Shown here: piece by piece, positions 48,244 through 56,364 of the stretch | Position numbering within the stretch: the stretch's first letter is position 1 | How the letters are laid out: every line of letters begins with the position of its first letter | Assembly: GCF_005491705.1 (NCBI RefSeq) | Contig: NZ_CP028092.1 | Coordinates: 2,976,001-3,040,000 of the forward strand | From: Pontibacter sp. SGAir0037 | GTDB taxonomy: Bacteria > Bacteroidota > Bacteroidia > Cytophagales > Hymenobacteraceae | Direction of reading: 5' to 3' | Length of the DNA: 64,000 bases | The notes under the pieces: generated by a model | The model's input: only the letters and a program-made list of their open reading frames with translations | What the model was told of the DNA's origin: nothing | The model's database searches: none | Made by a program: the position numbers and the translations under genes

Positions 48244-48872
48244 ATAAATCTGATATCAAATCCTAATGTATAAGGAGAAGTAACCTCCAGTATTTGCCCT
48301 GGCTGCACTAACCGAACCACCTGCCCGTTGAACATAATGGTAACCGTGTTGCCTTCACCAGGAGCTGGCGGCTTCACAATACCAAGTTCGCTCACCTCAA
48401 AAGCACCGGCATAATAAAGGGCTGGCAATACTCCCTCCCCCTCAAAGCTTACCTTATAGCCGTTGCGGTCTGCCGGAGAGTCACCAGAGGCAAAGGAATG
48501 GGTAAAGGTGGCGTAAGTGCCTGGCGCAGTAATGCGCAGGAACCCGTTACGGTCGCGGAACATAAGGGCAAAGCGGCGGCGGGCCAGATCATATAAGGCA
48601 GAACCTAACTCCGGTGCATCCCTGGGAATGAAGCCCTTTTGCTTGAGTTCGTAGATGGTGCCTCTCCTGTCGGTTTTTTGCTGCTGCTCATAACTGGCCG
48701 TGTCGCGGGTATATCCCATCAGGTACCAAACACAATTCTCTTTCAGAGTTACATCACCACGCAGAACCAAACCATCCTGTACGGGATAGCCTGTTATGTT
48801 TTCGACAGGTGTAAAAAACACAATGTCCAAGCCGCCAATATTGGTATCGATATCCGGTGTTATGTTGCGCAT
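48240..48872 (-). CDS. Phage tail-associated protein (210 aa)
   Basis: A 210-residue protein started at ATG 48872 (MRNITPDIDTNIGGLDIVFF); the open frame continues upstream through the end of the preceding gene, which makes the longer reading unlikely. The beta-rich sequence (LRGDVTLKENCVWYLMGYTRDTASYEQ, GFLRITAPGTYATFTHSFASGDSPADRNGYKVSFEG) suggests a structural tail or fibre-attachment protein. It overlaps the large spike gene by 4 bp. Confidence 0.65.
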   Translation of the reverse strand: MRNITPDIDTNIGGLDIVFFTPVENITGYPVQDGLVLRGDVTLKENCVWYLMGYTRDTASYEQQQKTDRRGTIYELKQKGFIPRDAPELGSALYDLARRRFALMFRDRNGFLRITAPGTYATFTHSFASGDSPADRNGYKVSFEGEGVLPALYYAGAFEVSELGIVKPPAPGEGNTVTIMFNGQVVRLVQPGQILEVTSPYTLGFDIRFI

Positions 48873-48883
48873 GCAGTAGGGCC

Positions 48884-49393
48884 TTATGCTGACAAAGATA
48901 GCTTGGCAACGGGCCGAAGAGCGGGACAAATCTGATGAACATTTTTCTTCATTGCCTGGTCCTCCTTCCATCGCTGGTAGCTTTTCTTAAGGGCTTCGAA
49001 GGTGTAATCCTCATCGCAGAAATCGTACTTTTCCATAAACTCCACAATGGCACCGTGCATGGTTAAGCCAAACTCACGGTGGTTGTCTACATAGGCATGC
49101 AGTTCTGCCTTCAGCAGGTTCTGGATAAAGGTGTTGAATTTGTAGAAGGTGTAGGAAGAGCAGTTTTTGCAGCGCTTATTCATCACCGTGGACGAGACAA
49201 TTCTGACGGGGAATTTTGCCGTGTATTTTTCAACAGACTTGTCGTACTGCTTATCCTGCAGCGGCTGCCGGAGCAGGTTATACAGGTACATGCCGATATG
49301 GTCTGTTTCCGAGAGTTTGTAATCAGGGCCTAAGTGCACCTGCAGGTACTTGTATACTGCCGATGTTACTTTAACAGGAAAGGTGAGGATCAT
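48884..49393 (-). CDS. Phage protein of unknown function (169 aa)
   Basis: I start it at ATG 49393 (MILTFPVKVTSAVYKYLQVHLG); the frame is open for 24 more codons. It is a soluble, mixed protein with CKNCSSYTFYKFNTFIQNLL and MHGAIVEFMEKYDFCDEDYTFEALKKSYQRWKE helices. I do not recognise it. It precedes the tail-fibre genes with an 11-bp gap and follows an AT-rich stretch (49394-49550) that should hold its promoter. Confidence 0.6.
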   Translation of the reverse strand: MILTFPVKVTSAVYKYLQVHLGPDYKLSETDHIGMYLYNLLRQPLQDKQYDKSVEKYTAKFPVRIVSSTVMNKRCKNCSSYTFYKFNTFIQNLLKAELHAYVDNHREFGLTMHGAIVEFMEKYDFCDEDYTFEALKKSYQRWKEDQAMKKNVHQICPALRPVAKLSLSA

Positions 49394-49550
49394 ATGCCAT
49401 TTATAAATATCGTACAATTTAGCATGCCGATAACCGCTACTAAGGGACAACCGAAGCGGGAACAATTAAATATAACAATTTATTACATCTAATTTCACAT
49501 ATATTGCACACATTTTATACATATATGTATAAATACTTTCTAAACAAAAA

Positions 49551-49572
49551 AAGCCAGCGATGAGGCTGGCTT
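49551..49572 (-). terminator. Terminator between the small genes and the tail-fibre unit
   Basis: AAGCCAGC (49551-49558) and GCTGGCTT (49565-49572) pair perfectly; on the minus strand TTTTTTG follows. It closes the transcript of the three small genes to its right. Confidence 0.85.
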
Positions 49573-49593
49573 ATAGGAATAAGAGGCAAATGG

Positions 49594-49776
49594 TTAAGCG
49601 GCGCGGTGGCTGATGATACGGGAACGGAAAACTGTTTTGCCGTCCTGGAACACCAGGCAATCCGGCTTTTTCTCTTTTACAATACCGGTATGTTCTACCT
49701 CCTGCTTTTTCTCCAGAAACCTTACCTGGAGCGGGTAGCCGTAAAAGCGCGTACGGTTATAGTCATACTTTCTCAT
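49594..49776 (-). CDS. Small prophage protein (60 aa)
   Basis: A 60-residue protein, MRKYDYNRTRFYGYPLQVRFLEKKQEVEHTGIV, with a predicted small beta fold (KPDCLVFQDGKTVFRSRIISH). Its ATG overlaps the stop of the gene before it, and it ends just before the terminator. Function unknown. Confidence 0.55.
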   Translation of the reverse strand: MRKYDYNRTRFYGYPLQVRFLEKKQEVEHTGIVKEKKPDCLVFQDGKTVFRSRIISHRAA

Positions 49777-49973
49777 CAGCTCATTTCCATTTCGAATTCA
49801 CAATGGGCGGCCTCCGCCTCCAGTTCCTTTCTCTTTACCGGGTCAGCCTCCTGGCTTATGCGTTGCTGCAGGTGATGCAGCAGTGTCTGGTAGTGGCTTC
49901 TTCTGTGGTGGCTATCGTTGCAGCAGCTTTTTGTGGAAGGTGATATAGCGGTTTCTGATCTCATTGTAGGCAT
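49776..49973 (-). CDS. Small prophage protein with C-terminal coiled coil (65 aa or less)
   Basis: The last 35 residues (QTLLHHLQQRISQEADPVKRKELEAEAAHCEFEME) form a convincing charged helix. The upstream part overlaps the previous gene by 62 bp, so the true start (49973 or 49964, or a non-ATG start inside) is uncertain. The stop overlaps the next ATG. Function unknown. Confidence 0.45.
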   Translation of the reverse strand: MPTMRSETAISPSTKSCCNDSHHRRSHYQTLLHHLQQRISQEADPVKRKELEAEAAHCEFEMEMS

Positions 49974-50226
49974 CTTCTGAAACAGGTATATAGTTGGGGT
50001 CTGATAACATTTGTTTGGTGAACAGGGCAGAGCACTCGTACGAGGAGCTTTGCCAGTTCCAGTTGACGTTGCCGTAATCCTCCCCTGCTATCTGCTGTAT
50101 TTTAGTCTCGCTGAGCAACTTTATAAAAAGCGCGTTGTTTCGACACAGGTATTTTGGATAAAACTCAGTTTCAGCAGCAAGTGCGGGTATTTCAGGTGAT
50201 TCGGCAAGATGGTGTAAATCGGCCAT
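49912..50226 (-). CDS. Small prophage protein (104 aa)
   Basis: A 104-residue protein (MADLHHLAESPEIPALAAETEFYPKYL) with central NALFIKLLSETKIQQIAGED and the late VSEDAYNEIRNRYITFHKKLLQR helix. It is the first gene after the TGTAAC repeat block, which must hold its promoter. Function unknown. Confidence 0.55.
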   Translation of the reverse strand: MADLHHLAESPEIPALAAETEFYPKYLCRNNALFIKLLSETKIQQIAGEDYGNVNWNWQSSSYECSALFTKQMLSDPNYIPVSEDAYNEIRNRYITFHKKLLQR

Positions 50227-50250
50227 TTCTGCGTGAATTTTTAAAACAGT

Positions 50251-50590
50251 GTTACTTTTGTTACATCTGTTACTTTTAAGCCTTAATTTACTGATTTTCT
50301 ACAACTTAACCAAAAATATATTTTGTTACAAGGGGTTTATTTTTTGTAACTTTTGTTACAGATTTTGAGGTTTAGGTTTTTAGGGTGTAACAAATGTAAC
50401 AAACTGATTTTTTCTGTTACAAAATTTCGGGCCGGAAAAACCCACTCTATTTAGTCTATTCTTATATTTTTAATAAATTGTAACAAATGTAACAAATGTA
50501 ACAGGTTTTTAATTCTTGTGGCGAAAACTACCCTTTGCAAATTAAAACTAAATTCATAGTTATTGTATTTATGTTACATACGTTACATTT
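50251..50590. repeat. Array of 9-bp TGTAACAAA-type repeats (iteron-like)
   Basis: In the 480-bp gap 50227-50710 the pentamer GTAAC/GTTAC occurs at least 14 times, mostly in runs with a 9-bp step: GTTAC at 50251, 50260, 50269; GTAAC/GTTAC at 50346, 50355; GTAAC at 50387, 50396; GTAAC at 50480, 50489, 50498; GTTAC at 50573, 50582; single copies at 50325 and 50416. The repeat reads TGTAACAAA or its complement. The region is otherwise very AT-rich and codes for nothing I can support. An origin or a multi-site operator are the main options. Confidence 0.85.
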
Positions 50591-50630
50591 CGTACGTTAT
50601 TATTCGTAGGAATTGGTGTAAAAGCAAAAA

Positions 50631-50646
50631 GGGCCTCTACAGGCCC
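50631..50646 (-). terminator. Terminator of the serine recombinase gene
   Basis: GGGCCT (50631-50636) and AGGCCC (50641-50646) pair around CTAC; on the minus strand TTTTTGCTTTT follows. Confidence 0.7.
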
Positions 50647-50710
50647 CATTTGCTTTGTTGCTTTTTCTTGATATTCAAGCAACCGAAAAGAATGCTTCTA
50701 CCGAATAGCG

Positions 50711-51337
50711 TTAACCCCCTAAAGCTTTCTTCACTTTCTGTACTGTGGCAGTGCCTACCTCACAAATGGCCGCAATATCTCTGACGCTTTTACCCTGGTT
50801 CAACTGACGGACCACAGCTTTATACTTCTCCAGAAACTTCTCTGTGCTCACTTTGGAACCTTCCCTTCTACCGAGCTTGATGCCTCTTCGCTTTGCTTGC
50901 TCCAAACCGGAATTGATTCGCTCCACAAGAGTTTCGCGCTCCAGCCTGGCAAATTCGGCCAGCAACGTAAATATCATCTGCGCAATCGGGTTCTGCTTAC
51001 CTCCCTTGTTTATAGTTTCCATATTGTAATTAAGCACATATACCGAAACACCAAGTTCTGTTAGCTTCTCCAGCACCTGTAATACCTCAGATGTTTTCCT
51101 TCCAAGCCTGGAAACTTCCGTCACCAGCACTTTATCAATGCCTTGCTTGTGCGCCAGCTCCAGCAACTTCTGTATACCTTCCCTGTCAGCGTTTTTAGTA
51201 GCCCCACTTATCTTTTCAGCTATAGTGGCAACTACCTCCCATTCCTTTTGCTTTGCCAGTACAGACAGATCACAGATCTGCCTGTTGTAGTCCTGGCTGT
51301 TCTTCGATACCCTAACAAATAGCGCTACTTGTGTCAT
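50711..51337 (-). CDS. Serine recombinase (resolvase/invertase family)
   Basis: A 208-residue small serine recombinase. The nucleophile is S11 in ALFVRVSKNSQDYNRQ, with the supporting Arg in GIDKVLVTEVSRLGRKTSEVLQVLEKL (about 68-94). The E-helix (QMIFTLLAEFARLERETLVERINSGLEQAKRRGIKLGR, about 120-157) leads to a C-terminal HTH (SVRDIAAICEVGTATVQKVKKAL). It is complete. No pair of inverted crossover sites was found around the tail-fibre genes, so inversion is not supported; resolution or regulation are other options. Confidence 0.9.
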   Translation of the reverse strand: MTQVALFVRVSKNSQDYNRQICDLSVLAKQKEWEVVATIAEKISGATKNADREGIQKLLELAHKQGIDKVLVTEVSRLGRKTSEVLQVLEKLTELGVSVYVLNYNMETINKGGKQNPIAQMIFTLLAEFARLERETLVERINSGLEQAKRRGIKLGRREGSKVSTEKFLEKYKAVVRQLNQGKSVRDIAAICEVGTATVQKVKKALGG

Positions 51338-51347
51338 TGGTTATTCA

Positions 51348-51653
51348 TTATAAATTTAAAGGTTTTATGAATTCGTAGAACTCTTCATGAGAACAAGAGG
51401 GGAAAGCAGTGCTAAATATGCGTGTGGGTTGTATTAAACTGTGGAGATTAATTAACCCAACTTCTATCATCATGCAATGATATAGGCAAGGAATAAAACC
51501 AGTATTTTGCCCATAATCTCCTCTTAAAGTCATTCCTGGTAAGATACCTGCGAATTGATCACTGATAAATTCTTTAATGCAGCACTCAGGATACCCGAGA
51601 GCCGCTCCCAATTCTTTGAATCTAAAGAATGAGTGCCTGTTGTAGTAAACCAT
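51348..51653 (-). CDS. Cys-rich protein coupled to the methyltransferase (DUF483-like motif)
   Basis: A 101-residue protein with LGYPECCIKEF (about 18-29) and NTGFIPCLYHC (about 50-60). This Cys-Cys plus Pro-Cys-x-x-His-Cys pattern recalls DUF483 proteins and suggests a metal site. It starts at the stop codon of the methyltransferase gene, so the two are translated together. Function unknown; a role in the modification is only an inference from context. Confidence 0.55.
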   Translation of the reverse strand: MVYYNRHSFFRFKELGAALGYPECCIKEFISDQFAGILPGMTLRGDYGQNTGFIPCLYHCMMIEVGLINLHSLIQPTRIFSTAFPSCSHEEFYEFIKPLNL

Positions 51654-52390
51654 TAGTTTTTCGTGATTGCTTCTTTGATTGCCTTGAAAATCTCGAAGGC
51701 TATTCGGGGGTCAATTGCATTACCAAAAGCACCTAATTGATCCACTGCGGTGGGTATCCCATGAGGTACTCCGAAAACCGCGGGTTCGCCCAGCCTTTCT
51801 TCAAATTGTAGAAAAGCATTGCCTTGTGCATCCAGTGGATATTCCGGCCTACTCGTTTGAGTGCAGCTTCCCGGGTGCTCACATAATACCCTTTCCCGTC
51901 CTTGAACATCGGTGTAGGCAATAAGCCATACCCTTTCTCGCTTGTGAAAGGCTCCGACGGCACTTGCAGGTATAACAAGGGGCGGCCAGCAGCTGTAGCC
52001 CGCACTTTCCAGATCGCTGATCTTCTGATCCAGGACCCCGTTAGAAATGCTTCCTGAAACATTTTCGTTAAGCACGCAACGTGGCCTTGTCTCAACAATA
52101 ATGCGTAACATCTCTGGCCAGAGGAAACGTGGATCTTCCTGGCCAAGCCTTTTTCCGCTAAGCGAATTTGGCTGGCACGGGTCGCCGCCGCTGATAATGT
52201 CGACGTAAGGAAGGTTTCTGACGGTTCGTATGTCTGTAAACTGAGTTGCATTTGGGAATTGCTTTTTAAATTGGTTATTGCAATAGGAGTTGATTTCAAC
52301 TATCCACCGGGTTGTTATTCCCGCCCAAGCAGCTGCAAGGGGAAATCCTCCAATGCCATTAAATAGAGCTCCGTGTGTTAGATCAAACAT
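51653..52390 (-). CDS. Orphan DNA (cytosine-5) methyltransferase
   Basis: A compact 245-residue C5 methyltransferase. Motif I LFNGIGGF (10-16), motif IV with the catalytic C72 in GGDPCQPNS, motif VI ENV (109-111), motif VIII HKRERVW (149-155) and motif X GNAI (223-226) are all present and in order. The target-recognition stretch between VIII and X is short (about 65 residues). No restriction endonuclease is encoded nearby, so it probably protects phage DNA from host restriction. Recognition site unknown. Confidence 0.93.
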   Translation of the reverse strand: MFDLTHGALFNGIGGFPLAAAWAGITTRWIVEINSYCNNQFKKQFPNATQFTDIRTVRNLPYVDIISGGDPCQPNSLSGKRLGQEDPRFLWPEMLRIIVETRPRCVLNENVSGSISNGVLDQKISDLESAGYSCWPPLVIPASAVGAFHKRERVWLIAYTDVQGRERVLCEHPGSCTQTSRPEYPLDAQGNAFLQFEERLGEPAVFGVPHGIPTAVDQLGAFGNAIDPRIAFEIFKAIKEAITKN

Positions 52391-52394
52391 TAGA

Positions 52395-52592
52395 TTAATT
52401 CCAGTCTACTGAATCAATTTCGATTTCTTTATTGCATTCGGGGCACTCGAAAGTGGCATAGCTCCAATCACAAGGCTCACCTACTTCTGAGCAAAATTTT
52501 CTGTAATCAATGTCTACTTCTTCCTCACATTCGGGACATTCAAAATGTACATCAGTAGGTTGCTGAACTACTGTTATATCTACAGTTTTCAT
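52395..52592 (-). CDS. Small zinc-ribbon-like protein (65 aa)
   Basis: A 65-residue acidic protein with two CPEC elements (FECPECEEEVDIDY and FECPECNKEIEID) around a further Cys pair, so one or two zinc ribbons are likely. The two halves look like a duplication. It follows the methyltransferase region by a few bases on the same transcript. Role unknown. Confidence 0.65.
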   Translation of the reverse strand: MKTVDITVVQQPTDVHFECPECEEEVDIDYRKFCSEVGEPCDWSYATFECPECNKEIEIDSVDWN

Positions 52593-52603
52593 CGTTTTAA
52601 TCT

Positions 52604-52828
52604 TTAGTTTTTAATGTGAATTTTAACGGGCAGTACCATTGTATCAGGAGCGGCATATTCGATATTAGAATTTGCATTGATGTAGCCAATTTCTTCACCA
52701 TTCTTAATTAGACCTGTCTTTTGACAAATCGGGCCTGTCTCTGTAAACTGAAACTCCTCCATCCATAACAACCGGTGAATTGGAATGGCTTCACCTATGG
52801 TTTTGATCATTTCTTTTGCCATAATCAT
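52604..52828 (-). CDS. Small prophage protein (about 72-74 aa)
   Basis: MAKEMIKTIGEAIPIHRLLWMEEFQFTETGPICQKTGLI is the likely start (a Met two codons upstream is possible). The protein has a helix followed by strands (IGYINANSNIEYAAPDTMVLPVKIHIK). Not recognised. Confidence 0.5.
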   Translation of the reverse strand: MIMAKEMIKTIGEAIPIHRLLWMEEFQFTETGPICQKTGLIKNGEEIGYINANSNIEYAAPDTMVLPVKIHIKN

Positions 52829-52930
52829 TGAGTTTATTGTTCTTAAAAATCATCTGTTTATTGTGATACACTTTTTAATATTATCTAGCAGCCTTTACAG
52901 CTGCACAAAGGGGGTTTTCAAAAGAAAAAT

Positions 52931-55321
52931 TTAAGAGGGATTTTTCTGATACACTTTTGCGTTCAGCTCCAGATTTCCCTGTACCGATTTTGTTTTCACT
53001 TCTTCATCAGCTTTAGGGTTGAAAGGGGTTTTGAACTCCTCAATATCTTCTTCGCTCAGCCAGTCTTCGTACCTAAACTCATAGGCCCTTTGCGTGTCCT
53101 GGTGGTAAGTGATGGTAGGCTCTCCGAAATTTCCTTCCATGTCGATAGAAACTGGTATCTGAATTCTTTGCACCTTATGCGCCTCCATGCCTCTTTTCTC
53201 TTTCAGGTAGTACTTCAGCTCTTTTTCATCGAACTTGTACTTACTCATCTCATTAATATCCTTTAGGAGAAACTTAAGGTGTATTTTCAGCACTGGCAGC
53301 TTATACATCAGGAACTTCTCTTTGATGTATTCTTCAACAGTGGCATCCAACCTGTTCTTGGTTGTTTCTACAATTTTCTTGAATTGATCAGTAATGAACC
53401 ACTCCGGCTTAAACCATAGACGGTCTGCCTTTGGGTGGAAAACCTTTCGGTGTTTAAGGAAGTGCAGCCAGGCTGGTATTTCTTCTTTGAGCTTTTTTTC
53501 CAGGTCCGGATCAACGTTATCATCTGAAATTCGGGGCACCCGAACAACAAACCACCGGCTCTCCCCATCTTCCATTTTCATAACACGGTCGGCATCGTTA
53601 GAGCAGATAATCAGCTTACCGTAGTAGCTGATCTTTTTCACGTTCATGCCTTTATTCTCCATGTACACGGTATCAGCCGTGGCCAGCTGCTTCAGGCGCT
53701 CTTTCTCTGCTTTCTTATCTACATCCAAAAAGCCTTCATCTATGCCGATGATGAACTTTGTAATGTAGTGGGCATTGAATTTCATTTTAAATTGGTCGTT
53801 GCCCAGGATACAGGCGTTGCTGGCATATATCTGCTGCAGCCATTTTAGAAAAGTAGATTTACCTGTTCTGTTTTCGGGAGAGACCAATACAGGTACCGGC
53901 AGCATTTGCTCAGGCATCTGGAATTGCAGTGTGAGGTAGTCCAGAGCAACCGTGAACTGATCACCGATAATTTCTTTATCTACTGTAGCCTCTCCTCCGA
54001 AAACGTGCTTCAGGAAATTAAGCGTTGTTTCTATTCCTCCTGCTTTGGCCAGGTGAGTAAGCGGCGCGTAAAGATTATAGCAGCCGTTGTGCACCCGCTG
54101 ATAGTGTCCGTTCCAGTTCGGCATCACACAGAAGGAATCATATTTTGGTACCTGGTCCAGGAAGTTAGTTATGTTCTTGTAGTCGCGGGTTATCTCCCCG
54201 ATCTTCCAGGGTACCAGCTCTTCCTCCAGTTCGCCATATTTGTTCGGCACACCCACACGCTTCAGCCAGTCAGGCCCCACCCGCATAAATTTCTCTGCAT
54301 CCTGATGCGCTACAAACTCTACCTTTTCCCCTGTATGGTGATATAGCGCTCTCCTGTAGCCAAACTCTCTGCTCCCGATGAAGTCTTTATAAATAGAATA
54401 GAAGTTTTCAACATTATCCAGCCCAAAGTGCTTGAATAGCTTATTGAAATTGCCATCGGTCAGAATAAAGCCTTCGAAGAAACGGGCTGCAAACTGGAAT
54501 TGCTTTAAGTCATTTAGTACTGCTTCTTTTTCAGCCTGATATTTAACCAGCAAATCATCCAGCCCTTTTGCCTCCTCTGCACAGAATTTCCTTTTAAGGT
54601 GGGTAAAGTAGATATTTTTCAGGGCTACATCATCCCTATCCAACAGCAGTTGTAGCGACTCTCTGAAGTTTTTTACAGCACCATAAAAATTATACTGACG
54701 TTTACTTAAATCCTTACCGCTCTCCCACCTGATAGTTAAGGTATCGGCATCCGTGATAAAAATTACGTTTTCAACCTGGCAGGTAATAATAAGCTCCTGT
54801 ATATCCTCATGAAGCTTACCCCGAACATCCCCGTTATAAAAGCCGTGTATGCTTGGTAATCCAACTATATCCAGACCTTCAGCATAGCCCTTAAAGCTTT
54901 TCATCTCCCCCTCTACAAAGTACAGATCCTTTATCTTCTCTTTGTTCCGGAACTTTAGAATCAGTCCAGGGTTAAAGAAAGGATAGTTCCCCGTTTCTTT
55001 CGGCTGAGTGTACTTCATTTCCTCTTCTCTCCCGTTCCGGACGATCTGGAGGGGCTTTTTAAGGCGCGTTCTGTAAAATATTTTTACAGGGTTGTTTTTG
55101 GTACCATTATCATAGGTGTAGAAATTACCGTACAAATCCGGATACAAAATTTTCATGTTATCCTTTTCCGGATCATCCTGAGAGAAGATATAGTCTGATT
55201 TGGAAGTAGCATATACATCCAGATCAGGTTTTTTGGCAGTAATGATATTAAGAGCATCAGGAATTCCAGCTTCCTGCAGCCTCTGTTTGTAGTATGGTAA
55301 TGAAGAATTTTGGTCTGACAT
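52931..55321 (-). CDS. Phage primase-helicase (Toprim-like + SF3/D5-like ATPase)
   Basis: A 796-residue replication protein. A Toprim-like part has FVEGEMKSFKGYAEGLDIVGLPSIHGF and ENVIFITDADT (about 127-195). The helicase part carries Walker A in SPENRTGKSTFLKW (about 485-500), Walker B in IIGIDEGFLDVD (about 522-535) and the sensor GKLIICSNDADRVMKMEDGESRWFVVRVP (motif C of superfamily 3). It should prime and unwind phage DNA. It is the largest early gene and has its own promoter region shared with small genes upstream. Confidence 0.88.
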   Translation of the reverse strand: MSDQNSSLPYYKQRLQEAGIPDALNIITAKKPDLDVYATSKSDYIFSQDDPEKDNMKILYPDLYGNFYTYDNGTKNNPVKIFYRTRLKKPLQIVRNGREEEMKYTQPKETGNYPFFNPGLILKFRNKEKIKDLYFVEGEMKSFKGYAEGLDIVGLPSIHGFYNGDVRGKLHEDIQELIITCQVENVIFITDADTLTIRWESGKDLSKRQYNFYGAVKNFRESLQLLLDRDDVALKNIYFTHLKRKFCAEEAKGLDDLLVKYQAEKEAVLNDLKQFQFAARFFEGFILTDGNFNKLFKHFGLDNVENFYSIYKDFIGSREFGYRRALYHHTGEKVEFVAHQDAEKFMRVGPDWLKRVGVPNKYGELEEELVPWKIGEITRDYKNITNFLDQVPKYDSFCVMPNWNGHYQRVHNGCYNLYAPLTHLAKAGGIETTLNFLKHVFGGEATVDKEIIGDQFTVALDYLTLQFQMPEQMLPVPVLVSPENRTGKSTFLKWLQQIYASNACILGNDQFKMKFNAHYITKFIIGIDEGFLDVDKKAEKERLKQLATADTVYMENKGMNVKKISYYGKLIICSNDADRVMKMEDGESRWFVVRVPRISDDNVDPDLEKKLKEEIPAWLHFLKHRKVFHPKADRLWFKPEWFITDQFKKIVETTKNRLDATVEEYIKEKFLMYKLPVLKIHLKFLLKDINEMSKYKFDEKELKYYLKEKRGMEAHKVQRIQIPVSIDMEGNFGEPTITYHQDTQRAYEFRYEDWLSEEDIEEFKTPFNPKADEEVKTKSVQGNLELNAKVYQKNPS

Positions 55322-55362
55322 AGTAGTGTATTTAAGCTACTTGGAAGAAAGTTGGAAGGGTG

Positions 55363-55509
55363 TTAGTTAGATTGTAGTTGCTTTAGTTGCTCTATGGTTT
55401 TTTGCTCTTCTGCGCGTATGTAGCTAAAACCAACGCTCCAGGCACCATGCTTATAAATAAGCTTTCGCAACCGCCTCAGTTTGTTTTCGAGCGCAATTAT
55501 GTTGCTCAT
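55363..55509 (-). CDS. Small early prophage protein (48 aa)
   Basis: A 48-residue basic, helical protein: MSNIIALENKLRRLRKLIYK, ending AEEQKTIEQLKQLQSN. It is tightly packed behind the next small gene (12 bp). Both the length and the charge pattern suit a small DNA- or protein-binding helix, but no family is recognised. Confidence 0.5.
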   Translation of the reverse strand: MSNIIALENKLRRLRKLIYKHGAWSVGFSYIRAEEQKTIEQLKQLQSN

Positions 55510-55521
55510 TTAGTCAAATTT

Positions 55522-55680
55522 TCAGGGTTTTTTAAAAAAACGCTTCAGGGGGAGTTGATATAATTTAAAGTGAAACCCGGATGAATTGCCTACTTCAACG
55601 CTCCACCCATGCCAAATAGCTCCAGCAATAAACAGGATAGCAAGTGCCACAATAATGTAATGTAGAATCATCTTTTTCAT
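55522..55680 (-). CDS. Small single-span membrane protein (52 aa)
   Basis: A 52-residue ORF: MKKMILHYIIVALAILFIAGAIW is one membrane helix, followed by a short hydrophilic part ending LKRFFKKP. The ATG overlaps the stop of the gene before (TAATG). Function unknown. Confidence 0.55.
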   Translation of the reverse strand: MKKMILHYIIVALAILFIAGAIWHGWSVEVGNSSGFHFKLYQLPLKRFFKKP

Positions 55681-55865
55681 TATTTTTTCAGTTTCACTAC
55701 ATAGACACTATTAACTCCAAAAGCTATATAGGTTTTGTGTGTGAGAGACAGTACATGCAAGGTATAAGGCTCTTCGTATTTTGAAGCTTCAGTAGGTTTC
55801 ATAACCCCTTCTCCATTTGCTTTTATCCTAGATAAAAACAAAAGTTCGTCACCTTTTTTATTCAT
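55680..55865 (-). CDS. Small early prophage protein (61 aa)
   Basis: A 61-residue protein (MNKKGDELLFLSRIKANGEG), later part YTLHVLSLTHKTYIAFGVNSVYVVKLKK beta-rich. Its ATG overlaps the TAG/TAA of the preceding gene, so the small early genes are coupled one to the next. Not recognised. Confidence 0.5.
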   Translation of the reverse strand: MNKKGDELLFLSRIKANGEGVMKPTEASKYEEPYTLHVLSLTHKTYIAFGVNSVYVVKLKK

Positions 55866-56047
55866 TAGGTTGTTATTTCTATGACGTTCTTAGCTGCCTG
55901 TCGACTATTATGTTCCTGAGCCTCTAGTAATGGGGGTACTACTGCAAAAGTGATTATCCGCTTGACGGCATCGCTCAGATGCAACTCACCCCGCTTATAC
56001 GAAAGCATCACTTCAGAAATGCGCTGTTCTAGTGTATGCATATCCAT
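55865..56047 (-). CDS. Small early prophage protein (60 aa)
   Basis: A 60-residue helical protein, MDMHTLEQRISEVMLSYKRGELHLSDAVKRI, with a further helix LLEAQEHNSRQAAKNVIE. Part of the coupled run of small early genes. The LSYKRGELxxxDAVxxI pattern is seen in other phage small proteins of unknown role. Confidence 0.55.
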   Translation of the reverse strand: MDMHTLEQRISEVMLSYKRGELHLSDAVKRIITFAVVPPLLEAQEHNSRQAAKNVIEITT

Positions 56048-56058
56048 AATATCATTAG

Positions 56059-56358
56059 TTATTCGGTTGCCTTTTTGATTGCTTCCAATGCGTTGCTGAT
56101 CGCGTAGTGATCTGCCGGAACGTCTCTGTCAAACACCATCTTGTAGTATTCAGTGGCTACCTCAATAAGCTCTTGCAGCGCATCTAACAGTTCAGGCGCT
56201 GCCGCCGCCAGTTTTGCATTGTGCGGCGCTCTTGCACACTGATCCTCATCAAGTAGGTTGTTGGCGTTATAATCAGGCTTGTCATAGAGATTGTGGTAAC
56301 CTGAAAAATCATTTACATACCACGGGCCAGGAGTGTGTTTCTGTTCCATTTTATTCAT
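56059..56358 (-). CDS. HTPGPW-motif phage protein (99 aa)
   Basis: A 99-residue protein with the recurrent phage signature HTPGPWYV near the N-terminus and NAKLAAAAPELLDALQELIEVA in the middle. Proteins with this pair of motifs are very widespread in phages and have no known function. Start taken at MNKMEQKHTPGPW; the internal Met two codons later is possible. Confidence 0.8.
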   Translation of the reverse strand: MNKMEQKHTPGPWYVNDFSGYHNLYDKPDYNANNLLDEDQCARAPHNAKLAAAAPELLDALQELIEVATEYYKMVFDRDVPADHYAISNALEAIKKATE

Positions 56359-56364
56359 TAAATT

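Noticed and set aside
48873..48971. N-terminal extension of the 210-residue tail gene to base 48971
   Set aside because: It would overlap the end of the preceding gene by almost 90 bp and adds no conserved sequence; ATG 48872 is preferred.
50251..50590. CRISPR array
   Set aside because: Units are 9 bp with no spacer structure and no cas genes.
50563..50784. 73-codon plus-strand ORF
   Set aside because: Overlaps the repeat array, a terminator and the 3' end of the recombinase gene; no sign of coding.
51733..52299. 188-codon minus-strand ORF
   Set aside because: Alternative frame of the methyltransferase gene; the frame with motifs I, IV, VI, VIII and X is the real one.
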